Of a DNA stretch of 64,000 nucleotides, positions 28,549-37,249 are shown piece after piece. The DNA is from Polaribacter sp. NJDZ03 (GTDB taxonomy: Bacteria > Bacteroidota > Bacteroidia > Flavobacteriales > Flavobacteriaceae). Below the pieces are notes generated by a model. That model searched no databases, was not told the origin of the DNA, and was given only the letters and a program-made list of their open reading frames with translations. Made by a program: the position numbers and the translations under genes. The DNA lies in assembly GCF_019263805.1 (NCBI RefSeq), contig NZ_CP079195.1, positions 3,769,001-3,833,000 on the forward strand, read 5' to 3'. Position 1 is the first letter of the stretch. Every line of letters starts with the position of its first letter.

Positions 28549-30186
28549 ATGAAAATAGTTCAATTAATTTTGATTTTAACACTTGCTTTTGGTTGTAAAT
28601 CGAAAGTTGAAAATCAACAAGAAAAAATTAAGAAAAGACCTAATATCCTCTTTATAGGTATTGATGATTTACGTCCAGAATTGGGTTGTTACGGATCTGA
28701 TATTGCTGTAAGTCCTAATTTAGATAAACTAGCAACACAAGGATTATTGTTTGAAAATGCGTATTGCCAGCAGGCAATTTGCGGTCCATCTAGAGCAAGT
28801 TTATTAACAGGGATTCGTCCTGAAACTAGTGGTGTTTTTCATAATTACATCAAATTTAGAGAAGCAAATCCGGATGTGGTTACTTTGCCACAACATTTTA
28901 AAAATAACGGATATGAAACTGTGTATACAGGTAAAATTTTTCATCATGGAGATTTAGATGATGAGAAATCATGGAGTAGATTACCTGCTTTAGATAGTAT
29001 GAAAGGTGTTAAAAAACCAGTAGGATTTGCATTAAAAAAGAACAATGAAGATCGTGTAAAAACAAAAAAAGAAATGGTTGCTAAATATGGTGCTGTAGCC
29101 AAGTATGGTTTAGCTTCTGGTGTTGCTTATGAATCTGCAGATGTTTCTGATAATACCTATTCTGATGGTTATAATACAGAATTGGCTATTGCAACCATGA
29201 AGGAGATGAATGCTAAAAGTGATAAGCCTTTCTTTCTTGGATTAGGATTTAACAAGCCACATTTAAATTGGGTAGCTCCAAAAAAATATTGGGATTTATA
29301 CGATAGAAAAAAAATTAAACTATCAACCCAAACCGAAAGTCCAGAAAACGGAGCAACCATGGGTTTACATCCTTCTTTTGAGCTAAGAGTTAGAAGTGGA
29401 ATTCCTAAAAAAGGCCCTATTGATAAAGAGTTAGCAATTACCTTAAAACATGCATATTTAGCGTGTGTAAGTTATGTGGATGCTCAAATTGGTAAAATGA
29501 TTACGGCTTTAGAAAAAGAAGGCCTAAGAGAAAACACAATTATAATTGTTTGGAGTGATCACGGTTGGCATTTAGGAGATATGGGGATTTGGGGTAAAGC
29601 AACGAATTATGAGATTGCTACAAGAGTTCCATTATTAATTTGGACTCCAGACATGCCAAAAGGAAGTCAAGGAAAAACAACAGATGCCTTGGTAGAACTG
29701 GTAGATATGTATCCTACGTTAGCAGAATTAGCAGGTTTAGAAATTCCTAAACATGTGGAAGGCACAAGTTTTAAACCTTTATTATCGAACCCTGAAATAG
29801 CATGGAAAACGGCTGCTTTTAGTCAGTTTCCATCACCTGCTTTAAGAGAATGGGGCGCTTTTCCAATACGACAAGCTATGAGAGAAACTTATTTTGGTCC
29901 ATTGTTAAAGGAAGTTGAAGAGAAAATAAAACTTCAACAAAAAGATAAATGGGACAGAGATTTGTTTGAAAACAACTTAATGGGCTATGCCATGAGAACT
30001 GAACAGTACAGGTTTATTGTTTGGAAAGATAGATTGCATAAAGATAAGGAACCCGTTTTTGTAGAATTGTATGACCATAAAACAGATCCAACGGAAACGA
30101 AGAATATTGCTAATGAAAATCCGAAATTAGTTGAAAAATTAATGCTACAATTTAATAAAGGTTGGCAGGGAAATAGGCCTATTTAA
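28549..30186 (+). CDS. S1-family sulfatase, iduronate-2-sulfatase-like (S1_7-type), copy A
   Basis: A 545-residue lipoprotein sulfatase (AFGC, Cys16). RPNILFIGIDDLRPELGCYG provides Asp39/Asp40; the formylglycine site is C78-G-P-S-R in the QQAICGPSRASLLTG context typical of iduronate-2-sulfatase relatives. TGKIFHHG, KPHLNWVAPKKYWDLYD and WSDHGWHLGDMGIWGKATNYE complete the catalytic site. Subfamily S1_7, which contains carrageenan-acting members, is my best guess. A close paralogue sits at 33.6 kb, with the two flavin-related genes between them. Confidence 0.93.
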   Translation: MKIVQLILILTLAFGCKSKVENQQEKIKKRPNILFIGIDDLRPELGCYGSDIAVSPNLDKLATQGLLFENAYCQQAICGPSRASLLTGIRPETSGVFHNYIKFREANPDVVTLPQHFKNNGYETVYTGKIFHHGDLDDEKSWSRLPALDSMKGVKKPVGFALKKNNEDRVKTKKEMVAKYGAVAKYGLASGVAYESADVSDNTYSDGYNTELAIATMKEMNAKSDKPFFLGLGFNKPHLNWVAPKKYWDLYDRKKIKLSTQTESPENGATMGLHPSFELRVRSGIPKKGPIDKELAITLKHAYLACVSYVDAQIGKMITALEKEGLRENTIIIVWSDHGWHLGDMGIWGKATNYEIATRVPLLIWTPDMPKGSQGKTTDALVELVDMYPTLAELAGLEIPKHVEGTSFKPLLSNPEIAWKTAAFSQFPSPALREWGAFPIRQAMRETYFGPLLKEVEEKIKLQQKDKWDRDLFENNLMGYAMRTEQYRFIVWKDRLHKDKEPVFVELYDHKTDPTETKNIANENPKLVEKLMLQFNKGWQGNRPI

Positions 30187-30320
30187 AAAACATCTCGCAA
30201 AGACGCTAAGGCGCAAATGAATACGTTTTTTTTACGATTTGGTGTAATAATAATGAAAGAGTGAGTTTTATTATTTTGACACATCACTCTTTCTACTCCT
30301 GCGCCTTTGGGAGAGAGTTT
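30187..30320. repeat. Composite intergenic repeat (REP/MITE-like)
   Basis: The gap holds CTCGCAAAGACGCTAAGGCG near its left end and a partly inverted counterpart (TGCGCCTTTGGGAGAG) near its right end, around a perfect 10-bp hairpin (GAAAGAGTGA 30255-30264, TCACTCTTTC 30284-30293). Such CGCAAAGACGC units are common dispersed repeats. The hairpin may also end transcription of the upstream sulfatase. Confidence 0.5.
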
Positions 30321-30347
30321 AATGCTTAACACAAAAACAATATAAAA

Positions 30348-32270
30348 ATGAAAAGAAGAGATTTTTTCAAAAAAGGAGCAACAGCTGCAATAGCGGTGGG
30401 AGCAATACCAATGATAGCAACTTCATGCGCAAGTGCAAATGACATGGTGTATGATAGAGAAAATGATAAATGGTATCATTTAGGAACGGGGAAAACAGGG
30501 ACAAATTCAAGAAAAAAAACAGATGAATATGATGTCGCTGTAATTGGTGGTGGAGCCGCAGGAATTTGTGCAGCAGTTGCTGCGGCAAGAAATGGTTCTA
30601 AAACTGTTTTAATTCAGGATAGACCCGTTTTGGGTGGAAATGCTTCAAGTGAAATGTGCGTGCATTTAAACGGAGTAAACAATATAAAAGGAAAAGCAGA
30701 ACGAGAAACAGGGATCATTGAAGAAATTTTGTTACACAATCGTTTTGAAAATGAGCAAGAAGCTTTTCCTGTTTTTGATCATGTTTTGTACGATTTTGTG
30801 GTGAGAGAACCTAACATCACATTAATGCTAAATACCCAAGCCATTGAAGCCGTTATGGATGGAGATAAAATAAAATCTGCAATGTGTTGGCAAGCAACTA
30901 CAGAAATAATGTTTACTATAAATGCTCCTATTTTTATAGATTGTTCTGGTGATGGATTGTTAGCTGCAACTTCTGGCGCGGAATATAGAACAGGTAGAGA
31001 AGGAAAGGCAGAGTTTAATGAAAAATATGCACCAGACGAGCCAGATGGTTGGCAAATGGGGGCAACTTTATTAATGTCTTCTAAAGATATGGGGAAACCG
31101 ATGAAATATTCTCCTCCTTCTTATGCTATTAAATACACGCATGAAGGTGCAAGTGAAAGGAGGAAATTTGCAGGTTTTCATGAAGGAATTTGGTGGATAG
31201 AAGTTGGGAGTGAAGATGATATTATTGCCGAAGCAGAAGTAAATAGACATAAATTAATGGGCTATTTACATGGGGTTTGGGATTATATTAAAAATTCAGG
31301 AAAATTTCCGGAAGCGGAAAACTTAGCCTTAGATTGGGTAGGTTCTTTACCCGGAAGAAGAGAATCTCGTCGTTTTGTAGGAGATCATATTTTGTCTGAA
31401 AAAGACATGACATAGCACAAACATTTTGAAGATGCGGTTGCTTTTGGAGGTTGGTCTTTAGATGAGCACAATCCTGGTGGAATTGAAAATATTTCTGAGC
31501 CACCAAGTTATTTTCATTATCACTTTAAAGAAGTATATCAATTTCCATTTAGAAGTTTGTATTCTAAAAATGTGTCTAATTTATTGTTTGCTGGTAGAAA
31601 TGTAAGTCAGACGCATATTGCACTTTCTTCTAGTAGAATTATGGCAACGTGTGCTTTGCAAGGTCAAGCGGTGGGGACAGCAGCTACAATTTGTAATAAA
31701 TACAATGTTTTGCCAAGAGAAGTTGGTCAAAAGCATATTAATGAATTACAAGAGCAATTAATGAGAGATGATGTTTTTATTCCGAAGAGAAATGCAAACG
31801 ACCCAAAAGATTTGGCTAAAAAAGCAAGTACCATTTTTGGTTCATCTACTTCTTCTGGTGATGCTAAAAATTTAACAAACGGAATTTCGAGAGATATTTA
31901 CGGAGAAATTAATCACTGGCAATCAGATGGACTTTCAGCTGAAATTCAGGCTGAATGGGAATCTCCAATTACATTATCATCCATAGAAATTAAGTGTGAT
32001 ACCAATGTAAAACGTAATATTATGATGCGTAAAGACAGTAAAAACGACGATTTGTATGGAAACTCCGTTCCTAAAGAAATGTTGAAAGCTTTAAGTTTTG
32101 AAGCAAGAGTTAACGGGGGATGGGTAGCATTAGGTGCTATTACGGACAATCGAACACGTTTGATTAAAATGAAGTTTAGCAGCGTAAAAACGACCGCTAT
32201 TAGAGTAAAAATGACAGAAACTTATGGTGCAGAAAACGTGAAGTTGTTCGAATTGCGTTGTTATGCATAA
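30348..32270 (+). pseudogene. Tat-exported FAD-dependent oxidoreductase interrupted by an in-frame amber codon
   Basis: One continuous reading frame of 640 residues is broken only by TAG at 31413-31415 (codon 356). Before the stop are a twin-arginine signal (KRRDFFKKGA) with a lipobox (ATSC, Cys27) and a Rossmann FAD-binding motif (YDVAVIGGGAAGICAAVAAA), then LGGNASSEMCVHLNGV. After the stop the same frame continues HKHFEDAVAFGGWSLDEHNPGG and LLFAGRNVSQTHIALSSSRI, the second nucleotide-binding half, and ends in a ~120-residue discoidin-like beta domain. The family (FAD_oxidored) accompanies carrageenan and other algal polysaccharide loci; its reaction is not established. Without readthrough only the first half is made. 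One base change from GAG, CAG or AAG explains the stop; a sequencing error is possible. Confidence 0.85.
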
Positions 32271-32277
32271 TAATTAA

Positions 32278-32310
32278 AGACCTCACAGGTTTTTAAAACC
32301 TGTGAGGTCT
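32278..32310 (+). terminator. Perfect palindrome acting as terminator/repeat
   Basis: AGACCTCACAGGTTTT and its exact reverse complement AAAACCTGTGAGGTCT are separated by a single T: a 16-bp stem 8 nt after the oxidoreductase stop. Related palindromes with other arm sequences (27477) show it is a repeat family as well as a terminator. Confidence 0.75.
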
Positions 32311-32337
32311 AAAAACACTAACTTTTTTTAGTATTTG

Positions 32338-33459
32338 ATGATAAACTTTGTAAAAACATATTTATGGATATTGCTTCCACTTTTTTTGATTAGTGGCGCT
32401 GAGGTTCCTTTAAATTCAACTAAACCCATTCAACATAAAATCGTTGTCAATCATCCTGGGGAAAAGGAATCTGTAGCAGTTATTCTGAATCAGAATGTTG
32501 ATGAAAACGGACTTCCTACAGATTATTATATGGATGTGCAATCTGTAATTTGTTTAGAGCAAGTTTGCAAAGTTATTCCCGTAAGAATATTTTGGAATAA
32601 TTTAGGTGAATACCAACGTTATGAATTAGAAAATGGAGCAACACTAGAAAAATATGAAGATGCTATATTTGATCCGGAAGATTATCCGAAATTACACAGT
32701 ATTCTAGCAAATATAGCATCTCCTTTTAAAGACGTTTATATTGATGAAATACTAACGGTAGTTGATGAACATGGGGATGCAGATGCCGTTTCTGGGGCAA
32801 CAGCCTTAGAGTTAGATGAAGAAGATACAGTGCCTGGCGCTGCTTTAACGTGTTTTACATTGTGGCATTGGGCATATGGAGAAATTGTTCAGAAAATTAA
32901 AGAAATTACAGGTAAGTCGGTAACAGAGCAACAATTAGAAGTTTTTTTGGTTGATGAAAATCACACTTATTTTGATATTGCTTTAATTGATTTAGAACGA
33001 AGAAAAAATTATAAAACACCTTTTATCAATAGGATAACCGAAAGAGTTTTAGAAGAAGAATCTCTACTAAAATCAACCTTTTATTATTTAGAAAAGTCAC
33101 CTTCGAGCATTTATTTTTCTGCCACCAAAGAGGTGTTTGTAAGTGGAGGAACTGCCCAAAAATTAGCGACAATTAGATCTTTAAAATCAATAAATTATAA
33201 GGTGCCAACTTCTTATTTGGATCGCTTAAGCAATGATATTCAGAAGTTAAAAACCTATCAAGAAGTTTCTTTTTTTTTAGATTTAATGCAATCTAAAAAT
33301 CCGAATTCTAAAAAAGTGGTAGAAAACGTTTTTCCTTTATTGAAAGCAGATTTTATAAAAGCTAGAAGAACTTATTGGTTTTTACGAAATCAAAATTTAT
33401 CAGCAGAACAAAATGAAATTTTAAATAGTTTCAAGAGAAGAAATAAATCTTTGTTGTAA
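32338..33459 (+). CDS. Secreted protein with FMN-binding-type DxxSGAT motif
   Basis: A 373-residue exported protein (signal segment about 1-20; ATG at 32338 chosen over the in-frame TTG 3 nt upstream). The core contains D149-A-V-S-G-A-T155, which fits the DxxSGAT signature at which ApbE attaches FMN covalently to the Thr of FMN-binding domains (NqrC/RnfG type). It is followed by VPGAALTCFTLWHWAYG. A C-x4-C pair lies upstream (VICLEQVCKV). The C-terminal ~200 residues are helical, HEAT-like and unassigned. It lies directly after the FAD-dependent oxidoreductase, so an extracytoplasmic electron-transfer pair is plausible. No ApbE gene is in this window. I know of no characterised homologue. Confidence 0.65.
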   Translation: MINFVKTYLWILLPLFLISGAEVPLNSTKPIQHKIVVNHPGEKESVAVILNQNVDENGLPTDYYMDVQSVICLEQVCKVIPVRIFWNNLGEYQRYELENGATLEKYEDAIFDPEDYPKLHSILANIASPFKDVYIDEILTVVDEHGDADAVSGATALELDEEDTVPGAALTCFTLWHWAYGEIVQKIKEITGKSVTEQQLEVFLVDENHTYFDIALIDLERRKNYKTPFINRITERVLEEESLLKSTFYYLEKSPSSIYFSATKEVFVSGGTAQKLATIRSLKSINYKVPTSYLDRLSNDIQKLKTYQEVSFFLDLMQSKNPNSKKVVENVFPLLKADFIKARRTYWFLRNQNLSAEQNEILNSFKRRNKSLL

Positions 33460-33489
33460 TCATCATTTATCTCTTCACTTTTTATAAGT

Positions 33490-33555
33490 ATGGTAATTTT
33501 GATATATTAAAAGATATAATTCAGCAATTTCATCTCAGAATAGTACTGTAATTTG
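33490..33555 (+). promoter_or_regulatory. Putative regulon operator/promoter, site 7
   Basis: GGTAA starts at 33492 and a degenerate copy, GATAT, at 33513 (21 nt apart), with TAATTTG at 33549-33555. A short inverted repeat (TACTG/CAGTA) overlaps the latter. It is about 80 nt before the S1_7-type sulfatase copy B. Confidence 0.4.
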
Positions 33556-33592
33556 CAGTATATTATTAACTGATACTTCAAAAATTTAAATA

Positions 33593-35245
33593 ATGAGATT
33601 CATTCAACTATTTTTAGTGCTAGCTATTGCATTTGGTTGCAAGTCTAAGGCCGAAGAAAAAACCGAAATTAAAAAGAAACCAAATATTCTTTTTTTAGCT
33701 ATTGATGATTTACGTCCAGAATTGGGTGTTTACGGATCGGAAATTGCAATTACGCCAAACTTAGATGCATTGGCAGGAGATGGCTTGATGTTTAATAAAG
33801 CGTATTGTCAGCAAGCAATTTGTAGTCCTTCTAGAGCAAGTTTAATGACGGGTGCAAGACCAGAAACGATTAAGGTAATCGAAAATTTCACGTATTTTAG
33901 AGATGCAAATCCTGATATTATTACCATTCCGCAGCATTTTAAAAATAACGGATACGAAACTACATATACAGGTAAAATTTATCATAAAACAGCCTTTGCA
34001 GATTTAGGAATGTCTTGGAGTAGAGAACCTGCTTATGATAAAATGACAATTAAAAAAAGCAATACTCCGGGTGGTTTTGCAAATCCAGAAAGTCAGGCCA
34101 TGTTTAAAAAAAACCAGGCAGATATGATTGCTAAGTATGGTAAAGATGCGCCAAGAAATGGTTTAGGAAAAGGACCCGCTTATGAAAATGCAGATGTGCC
34201 AGATACTTTTTATGAAGATGGTTACAACGCAGAATTGGCAATTGTAACGATGAAAGATATGTTAGAGAAAAATCCTGACAAGCCTTTTTTCTTAGGAATG
34301 GGAATGAAAAAACCACATTTAGATTGGTTAGCACCTAAAAAATATTGGGATTTATATAACCCTGAAGATATTAAATTAACGGATCAAACAAATGCGCCAG
34401 AAGGTGGTGCAGCAATGGGATTACACCCTTCTTTTGAGTTGCGTGCTAGATATGGAATCCCTAAAAAAGGGCCTATTAGTGATGAACAAGCAAGAGTTCT
34501 AAAGCATGCATATTTAGCTTGTGTAAGTTATGTAGATGCTCAAATTGGTAAAATGATTAACGCTTTAGATGAGGCTGGTTTAAGAGAAAATACCATTATT
34601 ATTGTTTGGTCAGATCACGGATGGCATTTAGGTGAAATGGGTATTTGGGGTAAAGCAACCAATTATGAAATTGGTACAAGAGTGCCTTTAATTATTTGGA
34701 CTCCAGATATGAAAAAAGAAGTTAGAGGTTCTAGTACTGATGCCTTGGTAGAGTTGGTAGATATGTATCCTACGTTATCTGAATTGGCAGGTTTAGAATT
34801 GCCAAAACATTTAGAAGGACAAAGTTTTGTGCCTTTATTATCAGATCCAAAACAAGAATGGAAAACGGCTGTTTTTAGTCAATTTCCAAATCCAGCTTTA
34901 AGAGAATGGGCTGCAAATCCGTTGTCTAAAGGAATGCGTGAAACCTATTTTGGTCCTTTAATTGAAGAGCAAGAAGCTAAAATTAAAAAGCAAGTAGGTT
35001 CTAAATGGGACAGAGAAATGTTTGAAAATAACTTAATGGGTTATGGAATGAGAACAGCAAATTATAGATTGATTGTTTGGAAAGATTATACCAAACCAGA
35101 AAGTGAGCCTTTGTTTGTAGAATTATATGACCATGTTAAAGACCCTACAGAAACAAAAAATGTTGCTGATGAAAATCCAGAATTGGTAAAGCAATTATTA
35201 GTACAGTTTAACAAAGGTTGGAAAGGTAATTTAGCAAAAAATTAA
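33593..35245 (+). CDS. S1-family sulfatase, iduronate-2-sulfatase-like (S1_7-type), copy B
   Basis: A 550-residue lipoprotein sulfatase (AFGC, Cys16), paralogous to the gene at 28.5 kb over its whole length. The formylglycine motif here is C77-S-P-S-R rather than C-G-P-S-R; both fit the consensus. KPNILFLAIDDLRPELGVYG, TGKIYHKTAF, KPHLDWLAPKKYWDLYN and WSDHGWHLGEMGIWGKATNYE are conserved. Differences lie mostly around residues 130-180, the region facing the substrate, so the pair may act on different sulfate positions. It precedes the second FG-GAP/ASPIC protein by 11 nt. Confidence 0.93.
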   Translation: MRFIQLFLVLAIAFGCKSKAEEKTEIKKKPNILFLAIDDLRPELGVYGSEIAITPNLDALAGDGLMFNKAYCQQAICSPSRASLMTGARPETIKVIENFTYFRDANPDIITIPQHFKNNGYETTYTGKIYHKTAFADLGMSWSREPAYDKMTIKKSNTPGGFANPESQAMFKKNQADMIAKYGKDAPRNGLGKGPAYENADVPDTFYEDGYNAELAIVTMKDMLEKNPDKPFFLGMGMKKPHLDWLAPKKYWDLYNPEDIKLTDQTNAPEGGAAMGLHPSFELRARYGIPKKGPISDEQARVLKHAYLACVSYVDAQIGKMINALDEAGLRENTIIIVWSDHGWHLGEMGIWGKATNYEIGTRVPLIIWTPDMKKEVRGSSTDALVELVDMYPTLSELAGLELPKHLEGQSFVPLLSDPKQEWKTAVFSQFPNPALREWAANPLSKGMRETYFGPLIEEQEAKIKKQVGSKWDREMFENNLMGYGMRTANYRLIVWKDYTKPESEPLFVELYDHVKDPTETKNVADENPELVKQLLVQFNKGWKGNLAKN

Positions 35246-35256
35246 AGGAAACGTAA

Positions 35257-37170
35257 ATGATCATAAACAAAAAGGTTTTTCTATTTGCAATACTTGGGTT
35301 AAGTGTTTTTGCTATTGGATGTGTTACACAGTCAAAATCAACTGTAATTACTACAGTGTCTTCAACTTCAAAAGAAAATAATGGACTTACCTTTTCTGAA
35401 AAGAGTGGGATTATTCCTTTAGAAGATAGAAATAGAAGAAAGTTTGACAATGCAGTAATTGCAGACTTAGACCAAGATGGATTTTTAGATTTATTATTGA
35501 CAGAACATTCTAGAAGAGTAGAAATATATTGGAATAATAAAGGTGTTTTTGAATTAGGAGATCCTTTTATTTTTGGAGATACGCATGGAATAGCTATTAG
35601 TGATTATGATTTTGACGGACGCGTAGATATTATTGTGCAACCTGGTGGAGGAGATGGCAAAAATCCTAGAAAACCTAGATATTATCATGTCAATAAAGAT
35701 AGAAGTATAGAAGAAGGTGGCGAGTTTAAGCACTTTGAAAAAGGTAGAGGAAGGGCTGCAAAATTTGTCGACATCAAAAAAGATGGAAAATTAGACTTAG
35801 TAACATCAGCTTTTCCTACGTTGAAGGCTTTAAAAAAAGGAAATATTTTATATAGAAATGATGCTAAATCAACCTTTAAATTTAACAGTTACATATCTAA
35901 CGCAGACAGAATGGGGATGCGTACTACTTTATTAGATTATAATAATGATGGTATTACAGACATACTTTTTCACGGAGGGCGAGAATTGGTGTTGGTTAAA
36001 GGTTTAGTTGATGGTTTTGTAGAAGTAACCAAAGAAGTTTTGGGAAGTTTAGCTAATACAAATTTGGTAAACAGTGTTTCGCAAATAGATTATGATAATG
36101 ATGGAGATTTCGATTTATTTCTAACTCGTTCTAAACATCCTTTTGATGCAGAAAGTGATTATGATGCTGTAAACAAACATTTTTATTTTTTTGCTAGAAG
36201 AACAAAATTTGATTACAATAATATTAAAGTAGCAGGCGATTTAAAAATAGAGAATCTACAAATGGCATTTCCTAATTTTGATGTTTATTTAGGTGCAAAT
36301 AAGAAACTTTGGAAACGTACAGAGGATAATCATGGGCATCAAGATTTAACGGTTACTAGAAAAGAGGCTACAGGATACCCAACAGATACCAAAAAGAAAG
36401 CCTTGTATATTGGCTATTTAGGTGATGGAATGTGGAGAATTGGCGGACATACAAATTCACCAACTTCTGCTGTTTTACACAATGTTTTGACTTCACCAGA
36501 AATTATTAAGCTAAAAGATTTACCTGCAAAATTGTTAGAAAATAAGGATGGTAAATTTACAGAAGTAACCAAAATTTTAGGAATTAATATTAAGGAACAA
36601 ACAAGCAGTACTGCAATTGCTGATTTTAATAATGATGGTTGGTCAGATATTTTTGTGTTGCGTTATGGAGAATCATCAAAAGAAACAAAACAGATTTTAT
36701 ATTTAAATCAAGAAGGAAAATCTTTTAAACGCGATGAAAATCACGGAATTATTACCAAAGAATTAGGATCTACTGGTATGGGAGCAGATGCTTTTGATTA
36801 TGATAATGATGGCGATTTAGATCTTATAGTTTCTAATGAAAGAGGAAAATGGCATTTATTTACAAATGACTATGCATCAAATTCAAATAAATTTGTAACG
36901 GTTAAAGTTGGGTATTCTCCTTCTGGTAAAGCAACAGCAACAAGTGCTGTTTTAACGATTAAATCTTGTGGAAAGGTCTACAAAAGAGTTGTTGGTGAAA
37001 CGTCTTCTTCGTTTTCGCATCCTTTTAATACCTATTTACATGTAGGTTTAGGAACTTGTAATAAAATTGATGCTGCAGAAGTTGTATGGAGCAATGGTGA
37101 GAAAGCAACTGTTTCTATAAAAGACTTAAATACAATTTATGAAGTAGGTAGTAAAAGTCCTGCAAAATAA
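35257..37170 (+). CDS. FG-GAP/VCBS repeat protein with ASPIC/UnbV domain, copy B (lipoprotein)
   Basis: A 637-residue paralogue of the 18.2-kb protein, but lipid-anchored (FAIGC, Cys22). Calcium-type blade repeats include DLDQDGFLD, DYDFDGRVD, DIKKDGKLD, DYNNDGITD, DYDNDGDFD, DFNNDGWSD and DYDNDGDLD, consistent with a seven-bladed propeller, followed by an ASPIC/UnbV-like tail (LTIKSCGKVYKRVVG to YLHVGLGTC). The inter-blade insertion (about 325-412, with YIGYLGDGMWRIGGH) matches that of copy A. Each copy shares a unit with a sulfatase. Function unknown; binding or presentation of sulfated glycan at the surface is my inference. A terminator follows at 37197. Confidence 0.85.
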   Translation: MIINKKVFLFAILGLSVFAIGCVTQSKSTVITTVSSTSKENNGLTFSEKSGIIPLEDRNRRKFDNAVIADLDQDGFLDLLLTEHSRRVEIYWNNKGVFELGDPFIFGDTHGIAISDYDFDGRVDIIVQPGGGDGKNPRKPRYYHVNKDRSIEEGGEFKHFEKGRGRAAKFVDIKKDGKLDLVTSAFPTLKALKKGNILYRNDAKSTFKFNSYISNADRMGMRTTLLDYNNDGITDILFHGGRELVLVKGLVDGFVEVTKEVLGSLANTNLVNSVSQIDYDNDGDFDLFLTRSKHPFDAESDYDAVNKHFYFFARRTKFDYNNIKVAGDLKIENLQMAFPNFDVYLGANKKLWKRTEDNHGHQDLTVTRKEATGYPTDTKKKALYIGYLGDGMWRIGGHTNSPTSAVLHNVLTSPEIIKLKDLPAKLLENKDGKFTEVTKILGINIKEQTSSTAIADFNNDGWSDIFVLRYGESSKETKQILYLNQEGKSFKRDENHGIITKELGSTGMGADAFDYDNDGDLDLIVSNERGKWHLFTNDYASNSNKFVTVKVGYSPSGKATATSAVLTIKSCGKVYKRVVGETSSSFSHPFNTYLHVGLGTCNKIDAAEVVWSNGEKATVSIKDLNTIYEVGSKSPAK

Positions 37171-37196
37171 TATTCTTCATAAAATTTCAATTTAGG

Positions 37197-37222
37197 AAGC
37201 CTCATTTTTGAGGCTTTTTTTA
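37197..37222 (+). terminator. Intrinsic terminator
   Basis: AAGCCTCA and TGAGGCTT form an 8-bp stem around a short T loop, followed by TTTTTT, just after the FG-GAP copy B gene. Confidence 0.85.
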
Positions 37223-37249
37223 TAATCATTAAACTTAAAAAAAAATACT

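Noticed and set aside
31557..32270. Separate gene starting with TTG after the amber codon
   Set aside because: The frame is open and homologous from the codon right after the TAG at 31413; TTG 31557 is simply the first possible start within the continued oxidoreductase.
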